A stretch of DNA of 55,085 bases from Lachnospiraceae bacterium. GTDB taxonomy: Bacteria > Bacillota > Clostridia > Lachnospirales > Lachnospiraceae. The translations under genes were made by a program, and so were the position numbers. The stretch's first letter is position 1. Each line of letters opens with the position of its first letter. Shown piece after piece: positions 39,660 through 48,800 of the stretch. The notes under the pieces were generated by a model. The model saw only the letters and a program-made list of their open reading frames with translations. It made no database searches and was not told the DNA's origin. The stretch is from positions 1-55,085 of the forward strand of contig JAQXVT010000022.1 in NCBI GenBank assembly GCA_029225065.1, in the 5' to 3' direction.

Positions 39660-40316
39660 TCATCCTTCAGTCTCGCAGCCTTCAATATCCTTTCTGAGCA
39701 GCTCCAGCGTACTTTCCAGATTCCGTTCCTCCAAATGCCTGCAGATAGTTGCATGCACGCTGTTGTCCACAGAATCGTCCATGCTGCTCCAGCTGTTCCA
39801 GCGTTGCTGCGCATACGTACGTTTGAGAATCCCCATGCAGTCCCGCAGGAGCTTCATCAGTACCTTGTTACCGGAAAATGATGCCAGAAGCAGATGAAAT
39901 TCCTCGTTATCCTCCCAGACCTCCCAGACATCCGTATTCTGCTTCGCCGCAGCTTTTTTCACCTGTTCTTTCAACTGTTTCAGTTCCGCATCGCCAAGCT
40001 TTGAAAAGGAAGTCCGCAGTGCTTCCAGCTCCAGAAGACTTCTCATCCTTTTTGCATCCCGCGCGTCCTTTTCCGTCATTCGCACGACCCGATACCCAAA
40101 CCGTGGAATATTAATCAGCACATCCTCACTGCAAAGCTTGATCAGTGCTTCCCGTACCGGTGCTTTGCTGACACCGAGCAGCTCCATCAGTTTTTTTTCC
40201 GTGAGCACCATTTCTTCCTCGGAAGCATTTTTAATGATCAGCTCCAGAATCTGATCGTGCACCCGGTCAGTCAGGGATACCTGCCTTGTCGGCATAAACT
40301 CTGTCATCACGTCCAT
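39660..40316 (-). CDS. GntR-family regulator 1 (FCD/FadR subfamily)
   Basis: A 218-aa regulator. The winged HTH (about 14-80) has LTEKKLMELLGVSKAPVREAL and the wing NIPRFGYRVV. The FCD effector domain (about 85-215) carries the metal-site pattern NEEFH and later histidines HATICRHLEE. FCD regulators usually sense small organic acids. It is the last gene of the M20/M24/alcohol-dehydrogenase cluster and resembles GntR regulator 2 (51656-52288) in layout. The start has only a weak AGGA upstream. Confidence 0.9.
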   Translation of the reverse strand: MDVMTEFMPTRQVSLTDRVHDQILELIIKNASEEEMVLTEKKLMELLGVSKAPVREALIKLCSEDVLINIPRFGYRVVRMTEKDARDAKRMRSLLELEALRTSFSKLGDAELKQLKEQVKKAAAKQNTDVWEVWEDNEEFHLLLASFSGNKVLMKLLRDCMGILKRTYAQQRWNSWSSMDDSVDNSVHATICRHLEERNLESTLELLRKDIEGCETEG

Positions 40317-40411
40317 TCGTTTTCCATCCTGTGTCTAATATTCTTGCAGTTCGTCGGCGAAACACTTTTCCGCCACACTGCTGACTTTTTCCTGTATTTA
40401 TCTTAACACGC

Positions 40412-41593
40412 TTATTTCATTCTGTCCAGAAGCGCAAGGATATCTGCACGGCTCATCGCATAAAAGCTTCCGCACGTATGGCTTCCACAATCTGTCATCA
40501 GATCTGCAATCTCTTCAAATTTTTCTGTGCCGATGCCCACCTCTGCAAGTGTCAGCGGTAAGCCCGCACGGTGGATCAGATCACGCAGTCTCCGAACACC
40601 CTCCAGCGCCGTCTCCTTCGGATTTTCCAAGTTGAGATCGATATGCCATACACGCGTTGCATACTGCACCAGCTTCGGCAGGCAGTCCTCCTTTTCGGAG
40701 AGATATTCCATCCATGCCGGAGTCGAAATTGCAAGCCCTGCACCATGCGCAATATCATAAAATCCGCTGATCTGATGCTCCAGTCCGTGATTGAACCAAT
40801 CCTGTGCACGACCGCAGCCCGTCATATCGTTCTGCGCCCAAGTGCCGCAGAGCATGATTTCCGCACGTGCCGCATAATCATCCGGCTTTGCGAGTGCAAT
40901 CGGAAGGTTATGGATAACTGTCTGCAAAATAGCCTCTGTTACGCGGTCTGTCATCTCCACATTTGGCGTCCGGCTGAAATAACGCTCCATCGCATGTGAC
41001 ATCATATCCATGCAGCCGCATGCCGTCTGATACGGCGGAAGCGTGTATGTCAGCTCCGGATTCATAATTGAAAATATCGGACGCATCAGCGGGGAACCAA
41101 ATCCGGTCTTCATTGGAATCGTCTCGTCTGATACAATACAGCTGTCGCTCTCTTCACTTCCTGCTGCCGGAAGAGTCAGAATATCTGCCACCGGAATCCG
41201 TTTCTCGCCCGGCTTTACCTTTCCGCAGATCAGGTCCCACACATCTCCATCGTAATATACGCCAAAGCCCATCGATTTACACGTATCGATGACGCTTCCG
41301 CCGCCGACCGCCAGCAGAAAATCAATCCCCTCTTTTCTGCAGATCTCAATGCCTTTTCTTACCAGAGACACTCTCGGATTCGGCACAACGCCCGGCAGCT
41401 CGGTAAACCACAGGCCAGCATCTGTCAGTGACTTCACAACACGGTCATACAGCCCGCTTCTTTTAATCGATGAACCTCCATACACAAACAAAACTTTGGT
41501 CGCGCCATGCTTTTTCAGCTCCTCACCGACCTTCTGCTCCGTTCCTTTTCCAAAGATCATTTTTGTTGCACACTGAAATTCAAAATTCTGCAT
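40412..41593 (-). CDS. Iron-containing alcohol dehydrogenase (BdhA/YugJ-like)
   Basis: A 393-aa type III NAD(P)-dependent alcohol dehydrogenase. The nucleotide site is LAVGGGSVIDTCKSM. Metal ligands are in the DMMSHAMERYF segment (Asp, His) and in DWFNHGLEHQISGFYDIAHGAGLA (two His). Closest by pattern to butanol dehydrogenases that reduce short aldehydes. The start is ATG at 41593 behind AAGGAAGGAAAAAT; the frame is open nine codons upstream. Within the operon it could reduce an aldehyde or keto product of the peptidase/desulfidase steps, an inference only. Confidence 0.9.
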   Translation of the reverse strand: MQNFEFQCATKMIFGKGTEQKVGEELKKHGATKVLFVYGGSSIKRSGLYDRVVKSLTDAGLWFTELPGVVPNPRVSLVRKGIEICRKEGIDFLLAVGGGSVIDTCKSMGFGVYYDGDVWDLICGKVKPGEKRIPVADILTLPAAGSEESDSCIVSDETIPMKTGFGSPLMRPIFSIMNPELTYTLPPYQTACGCMDMMSHAMERYFSRTPNVEMTDRVTEAILQTVIHNLPIALAKPDDYAARAEIMLCGTWAQNDMTGCGRAQDWFNHGLEHQISGFYDIAHGAGLAISTPAWMEYLSEKEDCLPKLVQYATRVWHIDLNLENPKETALEGVRRLRDLIHRAGLPLTLAEVGIGTEKFEEIADLMTDCGSHTCGSFYAMSRADILALLDRMK

Positions 41594-41723
41594 ATTTTTC
41601 CTTCCTTTCTTATTTACCATATCATGCTGTTCTCATTTTTGAGCTTTTCCGCTGCTGTGATATGATTTTTCATTTTGCTCTGCGTAAATCCTGATGCAGT
41701 GGGCTTACCTGGCCAGGTTAGAA

Positions 41724-42791
41724 TCACAGCACAATCAGTTTCTTCGGGCTCTTTGCCAGATTCTCAAATCCATTTTCCCTCACTACGATCATATCCTCGA
41801 TGCGCACGCCGAAGCGCCCCTTCAGATAAATGCCGGGTTCCACCGTGATCACGATACCCGGAACCAGCCGTTCTTCACACATCTCATTGAAGCGCGGGTT
41901 TTCATGTACAACCACGCCGACACTGTGTCCCAGTCCGTGCGAAAAACACCCCCGATAGCCCATCTCATAAATATAAGTTCTCGCCGCCGCGTCCACCTCT
42001 TTGCACACAGCCCCTGGATGAATACAGTCAAACGCCCTCTTCTGTGCCTCGTACACCGTCTCATAAACCTTTTTCTGCTCATCGGAGATATGTCCGACCG
42101 CTACCGTCCGTGTCATATCTGCCAGATAGCCACCGTACACCGCGCCGAAATCCATCGTTACAAAATCACCGTTTCGAATCATACGATTTGTCGCAAATCC
42201 ATGCGGCAGAGAGCTGTTTTCACCTGATGCAACGATAAAATTAAAATTCCGGTCATCTGAACCAAGTGTTGTCAGCATCACTCCAATTTCTCTGGAAACA
42301 TCCAGTTCTGTCATCCCTGGTCGGATAAAACCGCAGATATGCGAAAACACATGATCCGTAATCTGCTGTGCCTTCCGGTGGCACGCTACCTCATCCTCCT
42401 CTTCTACTGCCCGAAGTGATTCGATCAATATACGAAGCTTTGACGTACCGTCCACAGTAAGGGGCGATATCCTCTCTTTTATGGTCTGATATTCCTCCAT
42501 CGAGGTCTCGCCGGAATGAATACTCACACGCGAGATACCTTCCGCCATAAGGAGTGTACGAATCTGTTCATACACATCTTTTTCTTCCAGTACACCGCAG
42601 TTTTTTACCTCTCTCTGTGCCTCCTCCAGATAACGGAAATCGATGATGAGCCATGCATACTTCTTTGTGATCACAACTGTTCCCGCCGACGACCGCATTC
42701 CCGTCAGATAAAAACGGTTGGCCGGGTCGCGAAAGATCGCTGCTTCCATATTCTCCGGCATTGCCGCCTGAAATCGTCTGATCTTATCCAT
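41724..42791 (-). CDS. Xaa-Pro aminopeptidase-like M24 metallopeptidase
   Basis: A 355-aa M24 peptidase of the aminopeptidase P/prolidase type. The N-terminal creatinase-like domain (1-125) precedes the pita-bread catalytic domain. Metal ligands: two Asp in MDFGAVYGGYLADMTRTV, His in SHGLGHSVGVVVHE, Glu in TVEPGIY and Glu in VRIEDM. It should cleave short Xaa-Pro peptides, although some relatives act on creatine-like amides. The start is ATG at 42791 behind AGAGGGATTGT; the frame is open 41 codons upstream without a site. It lies 128 bp after the M20 gene. Confidence 0.88.
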   Translation of the reverse strand: MDKIRRFQAAMPENMEAAIFRDPANRFYLTGMRSSAGTVVITKKYAWLIIDFRYLEEAQREVKNCGVLEEKDVYEQIRTLLMAEGISRVSIHSGETSMEEYQTIKERISPLTVDGTSKLRILIESLRAVEEEDEVACHRKAQQITDHVFSHICGFIRPGMTELDVSREIGVMLTTLGSDDRNFNFIVASGENSSLPHGFATNRMIRNGDFVTMDFGAVYGGYLADMTRTVAVGHISDEQKKVYETVYEAQKRAFDCIHPGAVCKEVDAAARTYIYEMGYRGCFSHGLGHSVGVVVHENPRFNEMCEERLVPGIVITVEPGIYLKGRFGVRIEDMIVVRENGFENLAKSPKKLIVL

Positions 42792-42919
42792 ACAATCCCT
42801 CTTTTCTGTACTCTGCTTCACGCATGTCTTTCGTTCGCCTTGCTGTACTATACTGATATTCGGCAAATGCAATGGGAACGTGCTCTCCCGTAAACGGGAT
42901 GCCGCGTAAAGCAAGCCGT

Positions 42920-44236
42920 CTACAGCTGATTTTTCAGAAGCTCATAGTAACACTGCGCTGCATCCTTCGCAGCCTTAATGTCTGCCGACTCATTATCTCC
43001 GTGCACACCGCGTCCCTGCTCCGGACTCGCATGCATCGGTGAAAAACGCAGCACCTGGTCCGTCACTTCCAGAAAATGCCTGGAGTCCGTTCCGCCGCCA
43101 AGCACAAACGGAATAACCGGAAGTCCCGGATACGTCTTTTCCACACTACGTTTCATCGCCAGATATTCTTCTGTATCCATTCGGCTCTCCGGTGCTGCAT
43201 CAACGCCTCCTGACAGTTCACAAATCAGATCATGCTTTTTTGCAAGCACCTGCAGCTTTCTCGTCACCTCTGCTTCACCTTCTACGCTGGCCACACGCAC
43301 ATTTGCCGTAAGCACCGCTTTTTTCGGCATAATATTGACGGCACTTCCTCCCTCAATCATTGTGAAGGCAATCGTACCTCCCAGCAGATTCCGCGCCTCC
43401 TTCGTCAGCTGATGCAGTGTCTCATACGGTGCTTCTTCCTGTGCTGCGCGCCGCAGCAGTACAGCCTTCTCCTCTGTACTGCAGTTGGCAATCGCCAGAA
43501 GCATCGCACGGTTTCCAGCGCTCAAACGCCGCACAAATAAGTCTTCTGCCTCCACGTCATGCATCAGCTCTGCCAGACGCACAATCGCAGAATGCGGCTG
43601 TGGATTCGCGGCATGTCCACCTTCTGAATACGCTGTAAAACGGTACGTCAAAGAACCCTTCTCTGAAATTCCAAACAGCGCCGCTTTTCCGTCGATCAGC
43701 CCCATGAAGTTCTCACAGATCGTGCCGCCCTCGTCAAATACTGCTGCAAAGTGAATTCCCATTTTTTTCAAGAACGCGGCTGCCTTTTCCGTTGTCGCTC
43801 CTCCAATTTCCTCATCGCAGGAAAAGTAAAGCCAGATATCCCGTTTAGGACGCCATCCCTCTTCAAGAAGCGCATCAAGTGCTGACAGAAGTGCACAGTG
43901 CGGTCCTTTCATATCCTGACTGCCGCGTCCCCAGATACAGCCGTCCACAATCGCGCCGGAAAATGGAGGATATTTCCACGCCGACGCATCTGCCGGAACG
44001 ACATCCATATGCCCCGTAAAAAGCACCGGAGGCTTTTTTCCCGAAGTCGGACCGGCAAGCCGCAGAAGCATCGCCTCTCCGATCATTGTCCGCTCTGCCT
44101 GCGCAAAAAGATGTTCAAATTCCTGTTCCAGATATTCCCTGTATCTTCCGATCTCATAAAGCGACTCGTTTCCATTTCCGCTTACCGTCGGGATCTGTAC
44201 CATTCCAGAAAGACTCCTGGCGATCCGTTCAAACAT
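42920..44236 (-). CDS. M20-family metallopeptidase 1
   Basis: A 438-aa dizinc hydrolase of the ArgE/DapE/CPG2 family. Zinc-site and catalytic motifs: FTGHMDVVPAD, WGRGSQDMKGP, SCDEEIGG, FDEGG and the late SPEQGRGVHGDNE. The central dimerisation domain (about 190-310) includes GGHAANPQ. M20 enzymes hydrolyse dipeptides, N-acyl or N-carbamoyl amino acids. The start is ATG at 44236 behind GGAGG. It is paralogous to the M20 gene immediately upstream (38 bp gap), with which it shares nearly every motif. Confidence 0.9.
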   Translation of the reverse strand: MFERIARSLSGMVQIPTVSGNGNESLYEIGRYREYLEQEFEHLFAQAERTMIGEAMLLRLAGPTSGKKPPVLFTGHMDVVPADASAWKYPPFSGAIVDGCIWGRGSQDMKGPHCALLSALDALLEEGWRPKRDIWLYFSCDEEIGGATTEKAAAFLKKMGIHFAAVFDEGGTICENFMGLIDGKAALFGISEKGSLTYRFTAYSEGGHAANPQPHSAIVRLAELMHDVEAEDLFVRRLSAGNRAMLLAIANCSTEEKAVLLRRAAQEEAPYETLHQLTKEARNLLGGTIAFTMIEGGSAVNIMPKKAVLTANVRVASVEGEAEVTRKLQVLAKKHDLICELSGGVDAAPESRMDTEEYLAMKRSVEKTYPGLPVIPFVLGGGTDSRHFLEVTDQVLRFSPMHASPEQGRGVHGDNESADIKAAKDAAQCYYELLKNQL

Positions 44237-44274
44237 AATTCCAGCCTCCTGTTCCAAAGTTAAAATTCTTCTCG

Positions 44275-45603
44275 TTATCTCTTCCTGTTTTTCTCATATT
44301 TTCCAAGCAGACAGCGGTAGTACGCTACCGCCTGCTCCATCTGGTCAGCATACAGCCGCTCATTTTCACCGTGTACACCGCTGCCCTGCTCCGGACTGAT
44401 ATAAATCGGTGAAAAACGAACGATATTTTCAGTCATTTTCTTGTAATGCTTGGAATCCGTTCCACCGTTTAACATGGTTGGAATCACCGGAATCTCACCG
44501 AACACCTCGCGAATGCAGACTTCCAGATTCCGATAGCCTTCGCAGTGAATATCTGTCACCTTAATTGCATCCCCGTCTCCGTCACAGGAAACCTCAATGT
44601 CCATCCGTTTTGCGATCTGCTCCAGCTTCCTTAAGGATTCCTTCAGGCTCTCCACTGAATTTACCCTCACATTGGCTGTGATCACCGCCTGCTCAGGAAT
44701 CACATTGACCGCACTTCCGCCCTCGGTAAGTGTAAATGCAATCGTTGTGCCGAGCATCGATGGTTCCAGATAGAACCGTCCAAACAGTTTCAAAAACAGA
44801 CGATTTCCATAAAGCAGTCGGTCAATCCCCTTCATATAAGGTGCCGATTTTTCGTACATCAGAAGAATCTCCTCCGGTACACGCTTTTTAAAAACTGAAT
44901 GATGCTCTACATAATGTACAAAGTCAGAAAGCCGTGCGATCGGCGTTCCCTTTGGCGGATTTGCAGCCCTGCCGCCATGCGTACGCGCCGTCAGGTACAC
45001 CTTCGCACTTCCCTTTTCTGCAATCGCAACTGCTGCGCTGCGCACTCGCACCTTTCCAAGCAGATTCATAACAAAAGTACCGCCTTCATCGTAAACCACT
45101 TCGAATCGTACTTTTTTCTTTCGAAGCATCTGCGCAATTTTTTTTGTTGTTGGTCCGCCAATCTCCTCGTCGCAGCTTAAATTCAGATAGAGGTCGCGGT
45201 CAAAGTGCATTCCCTGCTGCAAACATTCTTCTACCGCTTCCAGAAGCGCACAAAGCGCTCCCTTCATATCCAAAGAACCTCTTCCCCAGATACAGTCCTC
45301 CGCAATCGTGCCGGAGAATGGCGGATATTTCCAGTTCCCCTGTGCTGCAACTACATCCATATGTGCCACGAACAGAATCGGTTTTTTTTCTCCCACACCT
45401 TTGATCCGCAGAAGCAGCGCTCTTCCAATCTTCTGAATTTCTGCCGTTTTCCACAGAGTCGGATACAGCGTTTCAAGAAGCTGATGAAATGCTTCCATAT
45501 GATATTGCGCTTCATATCCGGACGTTGATACGGTTGGAATCCGAATCATAGAGGCCAGATGCTCCAGATATTCCGGATGTTTTGGATATGTTTGATTTTT
45601 CAT
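44275..45603 (-). CDS. M20-family metallopeptidase 2
   Basis: A 442-aa M20 hydrolase. Motifs: FVAHMDVVAAQ, WGRGSLDMKGA, SCDEEIGG, YDEGG, NGGTDSKHY and SPEQGSGVHGENE. Compared with its neighbour the lid domain has a hydrophobic LLYGNRLFLKLFGRFY insertion, which may alter substrate size. It starts 19 bp after the MalG-type permease, so imported substrate and hydrolase are in one operon. Two paralogous hydrolases in tandem suggest two related substrates or a heteromeric enzyme. Confidence 0.9.
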   Translation of the reverse strand: MKNQTYPKHPEYLEHLASMIRIPTVSTSGYEAQYHMEAFHQLLETLYPTLWKTAEIQKIGRALLLRIKGVGEKKPILFVAHMDVVAAQGNWKYPPFSGTIAEDCIWGRGSLDMKGALCALLEAVEECLQQGMHFDRDLYLNLSCDEEIGGPTTKKIAQMLRKKKVRFEVVYDEGGTFVMNLLGKVRVRSAAVAIAEKGSAKVYLTARTHGGRAANPPKGTPIARLSDFVHYVEHHSVFKKRVPEEILLMYEKSAPYMKGIDRLLYGNRLFLKLFGRFYLEPSMLGTTIAFTLTEGGSAVNVIPEQAVITANVRVNSVESLKESLRKLEQIAKRMDIEVSCDGDGDAIKVTDIHCEGYRNLEVCIREVFGEIPVIPTMLNGGTDSKHYKKMTENIVRFSPIYISPEQGSGVHGENERLYADQMEQAVAYYRCLLGKYEKNRKR

Positions 45604-45622
45604 GTTTTTCCCTCTTTCCGGC

Positions 45623-46447
45623 TCAGCCCTTCATACCTGATACCGCAATTCCCTGTACAAAGTATTTCTGGGCAAAGCAGTACAGAATAAACAGCGGGAG
45701 CATGGAAATAAATGCACCGGCCATCGACGGTCCGACCTCCGTCAGTCCCTCGCCGACAAACATGGCAAGTCCTGCCGGAAGCGTACGCATATTTGTCGAA
45801 CTCGTCATCATCATCGGATACAGAAGATCATTCCAGTTGCCCATCAATACAAAAATGAACAGTGTAATAAATGCCGATTTGCAAAGCGGCAGCATGATTT
45901 TTACATAGATACCGAATTCATTCAGTCCGTCAATCCGCGCTGCCTCCTCCAGGTCTTTTGGCAGTCCGAGAAAGAACGAACGCATAAAAAATATGCCATA
46001 TGCGGTAGCAGCTCTTGGAAGAATCAGTCCGACAAAGGTATTCAAAAGTCCAAATTTATAAGTTTCGATATAAAGTGGAATCATAGTTACCTGAAATGGC
46101 ACCATCATCGTCAGCAGAATCAGGCTGAACAAAATATTTCTTCCTTTAAATCGAATACGCGCAAACGCATATCCGGCAAGTGAATCGATCATTACCGATA
46201 CAAATGCCACACCAACCGCAAAAATCACGGTATTTTTTATGTAGGTCATAAGTGGAATTCGCTTCCAGATTGCTGTCATATGTTTCCAGGTAATTTCTTT
46301 TGGAAAAAAGGTCGGCGGAAAGGACAGGATTTCCGCATCTGTCTTAAACGCCATACTTACCATCCAAATAAAAGGAACCAGAACGATCAGCATCACCAGA
46401 ATACAGATTCCCTTTTCCAGAGCTTTTACCAGTGTCTGTTTTCTCAT
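45623..46447 (-). CDS. ABC permease, MalG type (peptidase cluster)
   Basis: A 274-aa CUT1-type permease with six predicted membrane helices. The EAA loop is DLEEAARIDGLNEFGIYVKI and the end is GIAVSGMKG. It partners the MalF-type permease 13 bp upstream. The association with peptidases rather than glycosidases is unusual for this transporter class. Confidence 0.92.
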   Translation of the reverse strand: MRKQTLVKALEKGICILVMLIVLVPFIWMVSMAFKTDAEILSFPPTFFPKEITWKHMTAIWKRIPLMTYIKNTVIFAVGVAFVSVMIDSLAGYAFARIRFKGRNILFSLILLTMMVPFQVTMIPLYIETYKFGLLNTFVGLILPRAATAYGIFFMRSFFLGLPKDLEEAARIDGLNEFGIYVKIMLPLCKSAFITLFIFVLMGNWNDLLYPMMMTSSTNMRTLPAGLAMFVGEGLTEVGPSMAGAFISMLPLFILYCFAQKYFVQGIAVSGMKG

Positions 46448-46460
46448 GTTCTATCCCTCC

Positions 46461-47381
46461 TTACGTGTTTTCTTCCACCTTTTTATCGGTGTATCTTCTT
46501 AAAACCAGCGTAAGTGCCGCAATCACAACAAAAAGCTCCACACTCAGCGCCGATGCATATCCAAGGTCGTACGTATTGCCAAATCCTCTCGAATAAATAT
46601 ACTGCACAATCGTCTCTGTTGAATTCAGCGGCCCACCTCCCGTCGTTACAAATACGACGTCAAATACCTGCATTGCTCCAATCAGGGTTGTTACAATTAC
46701 AAAGCTCAGGGTAGGCCACAGCATTGGAATCGTAATATAACGGAAGATCTGCTTTCCGGTTGCCCCGTCGATTCTCGCTGCTTCAAAATAGGTTTCTGAA
46801 ATGCTGTTAATCCCGGCTACCAGAATAATCAATGTCTGCCCAAATTTTTTCCATACCGAAATGAAAATAATTAACGGAAATGCATACCGCACATCTGTCC
46901 AGAAGCTCGGAACTCCGTTTTTCGTAATTAATGAGATCACATATGGAAAAAATCCAACTGCCGAGCCAAAAAAGATCTTAAACATAATTCCAAGGCTGGA
47001 GAAAGAACAGATTACCGGAATAAAATAAATAGAACGCATCAGCTTGCTGAATCGGTCTGTGCGGAACAGCCAGAAAGCCAGCACAAGCGACACGGCAATC
47101 TGGATCGGGACGGAAAAAATTACATACTTAAATGTATTCAGAAATGCATTCCACACACGCTCCTCACGGAATGATTTCAGGAAATTTTTAAAACCGATAA
47201 ATTTTACGTCCTGCATGAAAATATCCATGTCGGTCAGACTGATCACAAAGGAACTGACCAGCGGTACGATAACGAAAAGTGTAATGATCACAAGCGCCGG
47301 AGCGATAAACAGATATGCCGCATGTTCCGGGCGATTCCAGTACGATCTTATTTTGTAAAACCTGCCTTCTTTTGCATTCAT
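46461..47381 (-). CDS. ABC permease, MalF type (peptidase cluster)
   Basis: A 306-aa permease with about six membrane helices. The EAA loop is ETYFEAARIDGATGKQIFRY. The start is ATG at 47381, behind GAGGTG; a GTG three codons earlier is part of that site. It lies 69 bp after the binding-protein gene with a strong hairpin between them, the usual way to keep binding protein in excess over permeases. Confidence 0.92.
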   Translation of the reverse strand: MNAKEGRFYKIRSYWNRPEHAAYLFIAPALVIITLFVIVPLVSSFVISLTDMDIFMQDVKFIGFKNFLKSFREERVWNAFLNTFKYVIFSVPIQIAVSLVLAFWLFRTDRFSKLMRSIYFIPVICSFSSLGIMFKIFFGSAVGFFPYVISLITKNGVPSFWTDVRYAFPLIIFISVWKKFGQTLIILVAGINSISETYFEAARIDGATGKQIFRYITIPMLWPTLSFVIVTTLIGAMQVFDVVFVTTGGGPLNSTETIVQYIYSRGFGNTYDLGYASALSVELFVVIAALTLVLRRYTDKKVEENT

Positions 47382-47402
47382 ACTCTGCACCTCATTTACA
47401 GA

Positions 47403-47430
47403 AAAGGCTGCTGCAGACGCAGCAGCCTTA
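47403..47430 (-). terminator. Attenuating hairpin between binding protein and permease genes
   Basis: Minus strand AAGGCTGCTGC-GTCT-GCAGCAGCCTT followed by TTCTG: an 11-bp stem with a short T-tract inside the operon. It probably lets only part of the transcripts continue. Confidence 0.65.
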
Positions 47431-47450
47431 GTTCTCTTTGCTTCTTTTTC

Positions 47451-48710
47451 TTACTCGTTTTCTGCGAGGAATACTTCTACATCCTTCTGGCATTTTGCAA
47501 GTGTCTCTGCAACATCTGCGCCGTTCTGAATCTGTTCAGAAGCCGGCTCCATATAATCAGACGTGATCGATGCACCTACGGTGATCTTCTGGAACTGCGG
47601 ATATGCATAAGTCAGGGTCGGAATCAGTGCCTGTACAACCGGATCATTCTTGATCTCCTCATCCTCTGAAACGGATTTCAGATACGGCGGAACACCGTTT
47701 TTCTGTGTCCACTTCTTGCAAACCTCCGTTGTATTCCAGTAGCGAATGAAATCGTATGCAGCCAGCTTGTGCTCCTCAGAAGTGGTAGACGGAATCTCAA
47801 ATCCAACCGGAACACACAATGCCTTTGCCTCTTCTCCTTCTGCTGCCGGCACTGCAGTTACGCCGAAGTTTCTTCCTGCGTTGCGCAGTCCGTTGATCAT
47901 CCAGGAACCGTTAATGAACATGCCAACCTGACCGGAGCAAAGCACAGTATCATCAATATCGGCCGGAGATACGCCGTCGTTCCACAGGTCCTGAGCAAAG
48001 GTCATTGCTTTAATGTTATCCTCTGTATCGATTGTCGGTGTTGCCGTCTCCTCATCGAAGAAACCATCGCCAAATGCGAACATCATATACTGATACAGCA
48101 GATTTGTACCGCTGAAGTCCATTGCCAGTCCATACTGGTTTTTGCTTTTATCTGTCAGCTGTCTTGCAATCTCGCCAACCTCTTCCATGGTCTCCGGTGC
48201 CTTTTCCGGATCAAGGCCGGCTGCCTCAAACATATCTTTGTCCCAGAACAGATAATGGGAAATGATCTGCATCGGAACACTATAGTACTCACCGTCCAGC
48301 TTGAAAGACTCCAGTACGCCGTCCTGGTAATCGTCCAGGTTGCTTCCTTCATAATCAAAGTAATCTGCCATGCTTGCCAGGTTCTTTGAGCCGTATACAC
48401 GCAGACGGCTCGTTGGCATCAGTACGAAATCCGGCGCTGTACCAGTTGCAATTGCAGGTGGGAGCTTCTCATAAAACGTATCCCATGGCATAATATCCAT
48501 CTCAATCTTGATGTTTTTGTCATTTGTCTCATTGTACGTATTGACAATATCGACGAGAACCTCTCCGTCCGTTCCTGTAAATCCATTCCAGAAGGTAAGT
48601 GTTACCGGCTCTTCCGGTCCTTCATACACAGTCCCCTCTGCACCTGCCGGGATGCCTGCGAGCATCGATAAGGTGAGTCCCATTGCTGCTGCTTTTTTCC
48701 AGTTTTTCAT
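47451..48710 (-). CDS. ABC transporter binding protein (peptidase cluster)
   Basis: A 419-aa family 1 solute-binding protein. A signal peptide (about 1-23, ending AGIPAGAEG) is followed by VTLTFWNGFTGTDGE and the GMFINGSWMINGL segment. As in the other binding protein of this window, no lipobox cysteine is present. By fold it resembles sugar binders, but genes around it are peptidases, so the ligand is uncertain. The start is ATG at 48710 behind AAGGAAG; the frame is open 12 codons upstream. No ATPase gene is nearby. Confidence 0.9.
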   Translation of the reverse strand: MKNWKKAAAMGLTLSMLAGIPAGAEGTVYEGPEEPVTLTFWNGFTGTDGEVLVDIVNTYNETNDKNIKIEMDIMPWDTFYEKLPPAIATGTAPDFVLMPTSRLRVYGSKNLASMADYFDYEGSNLDDYQDGVLESFKLDGEYYSVPMQIISHYLFWDKDMFEAAGLDPEKAPETMEEVGEIARQLTDKSKNQYGLAMDFSGTNLLYQYMMFAFGDGFFDEETATPTIDTEDNIKAMTFAQDLWNDGVSPADIDDTVLCSGQVGMFINGSWMINGLRNAGRNFGVTAVPAAEGEEAKALCVPVGFEIPSTTSEEHKLAAYDFIRYWNTTEVCKKWTQKNGVPPYLKSVSEDEEIKNDPVVQALIPTLTYAYPQFQKITVGASITSDYMEPASEQIQNGADVAETLAKCQKDVEVFLAENE

Positions 48711-48800
48711 TTTTTTCTTCCTTTCCTTTTGTTTTTTTATACGCAAGAGAACTTCTCTCTTTGTATTTCTCTTTCCAATACGCTCCCGTGCCGCGTTTTA

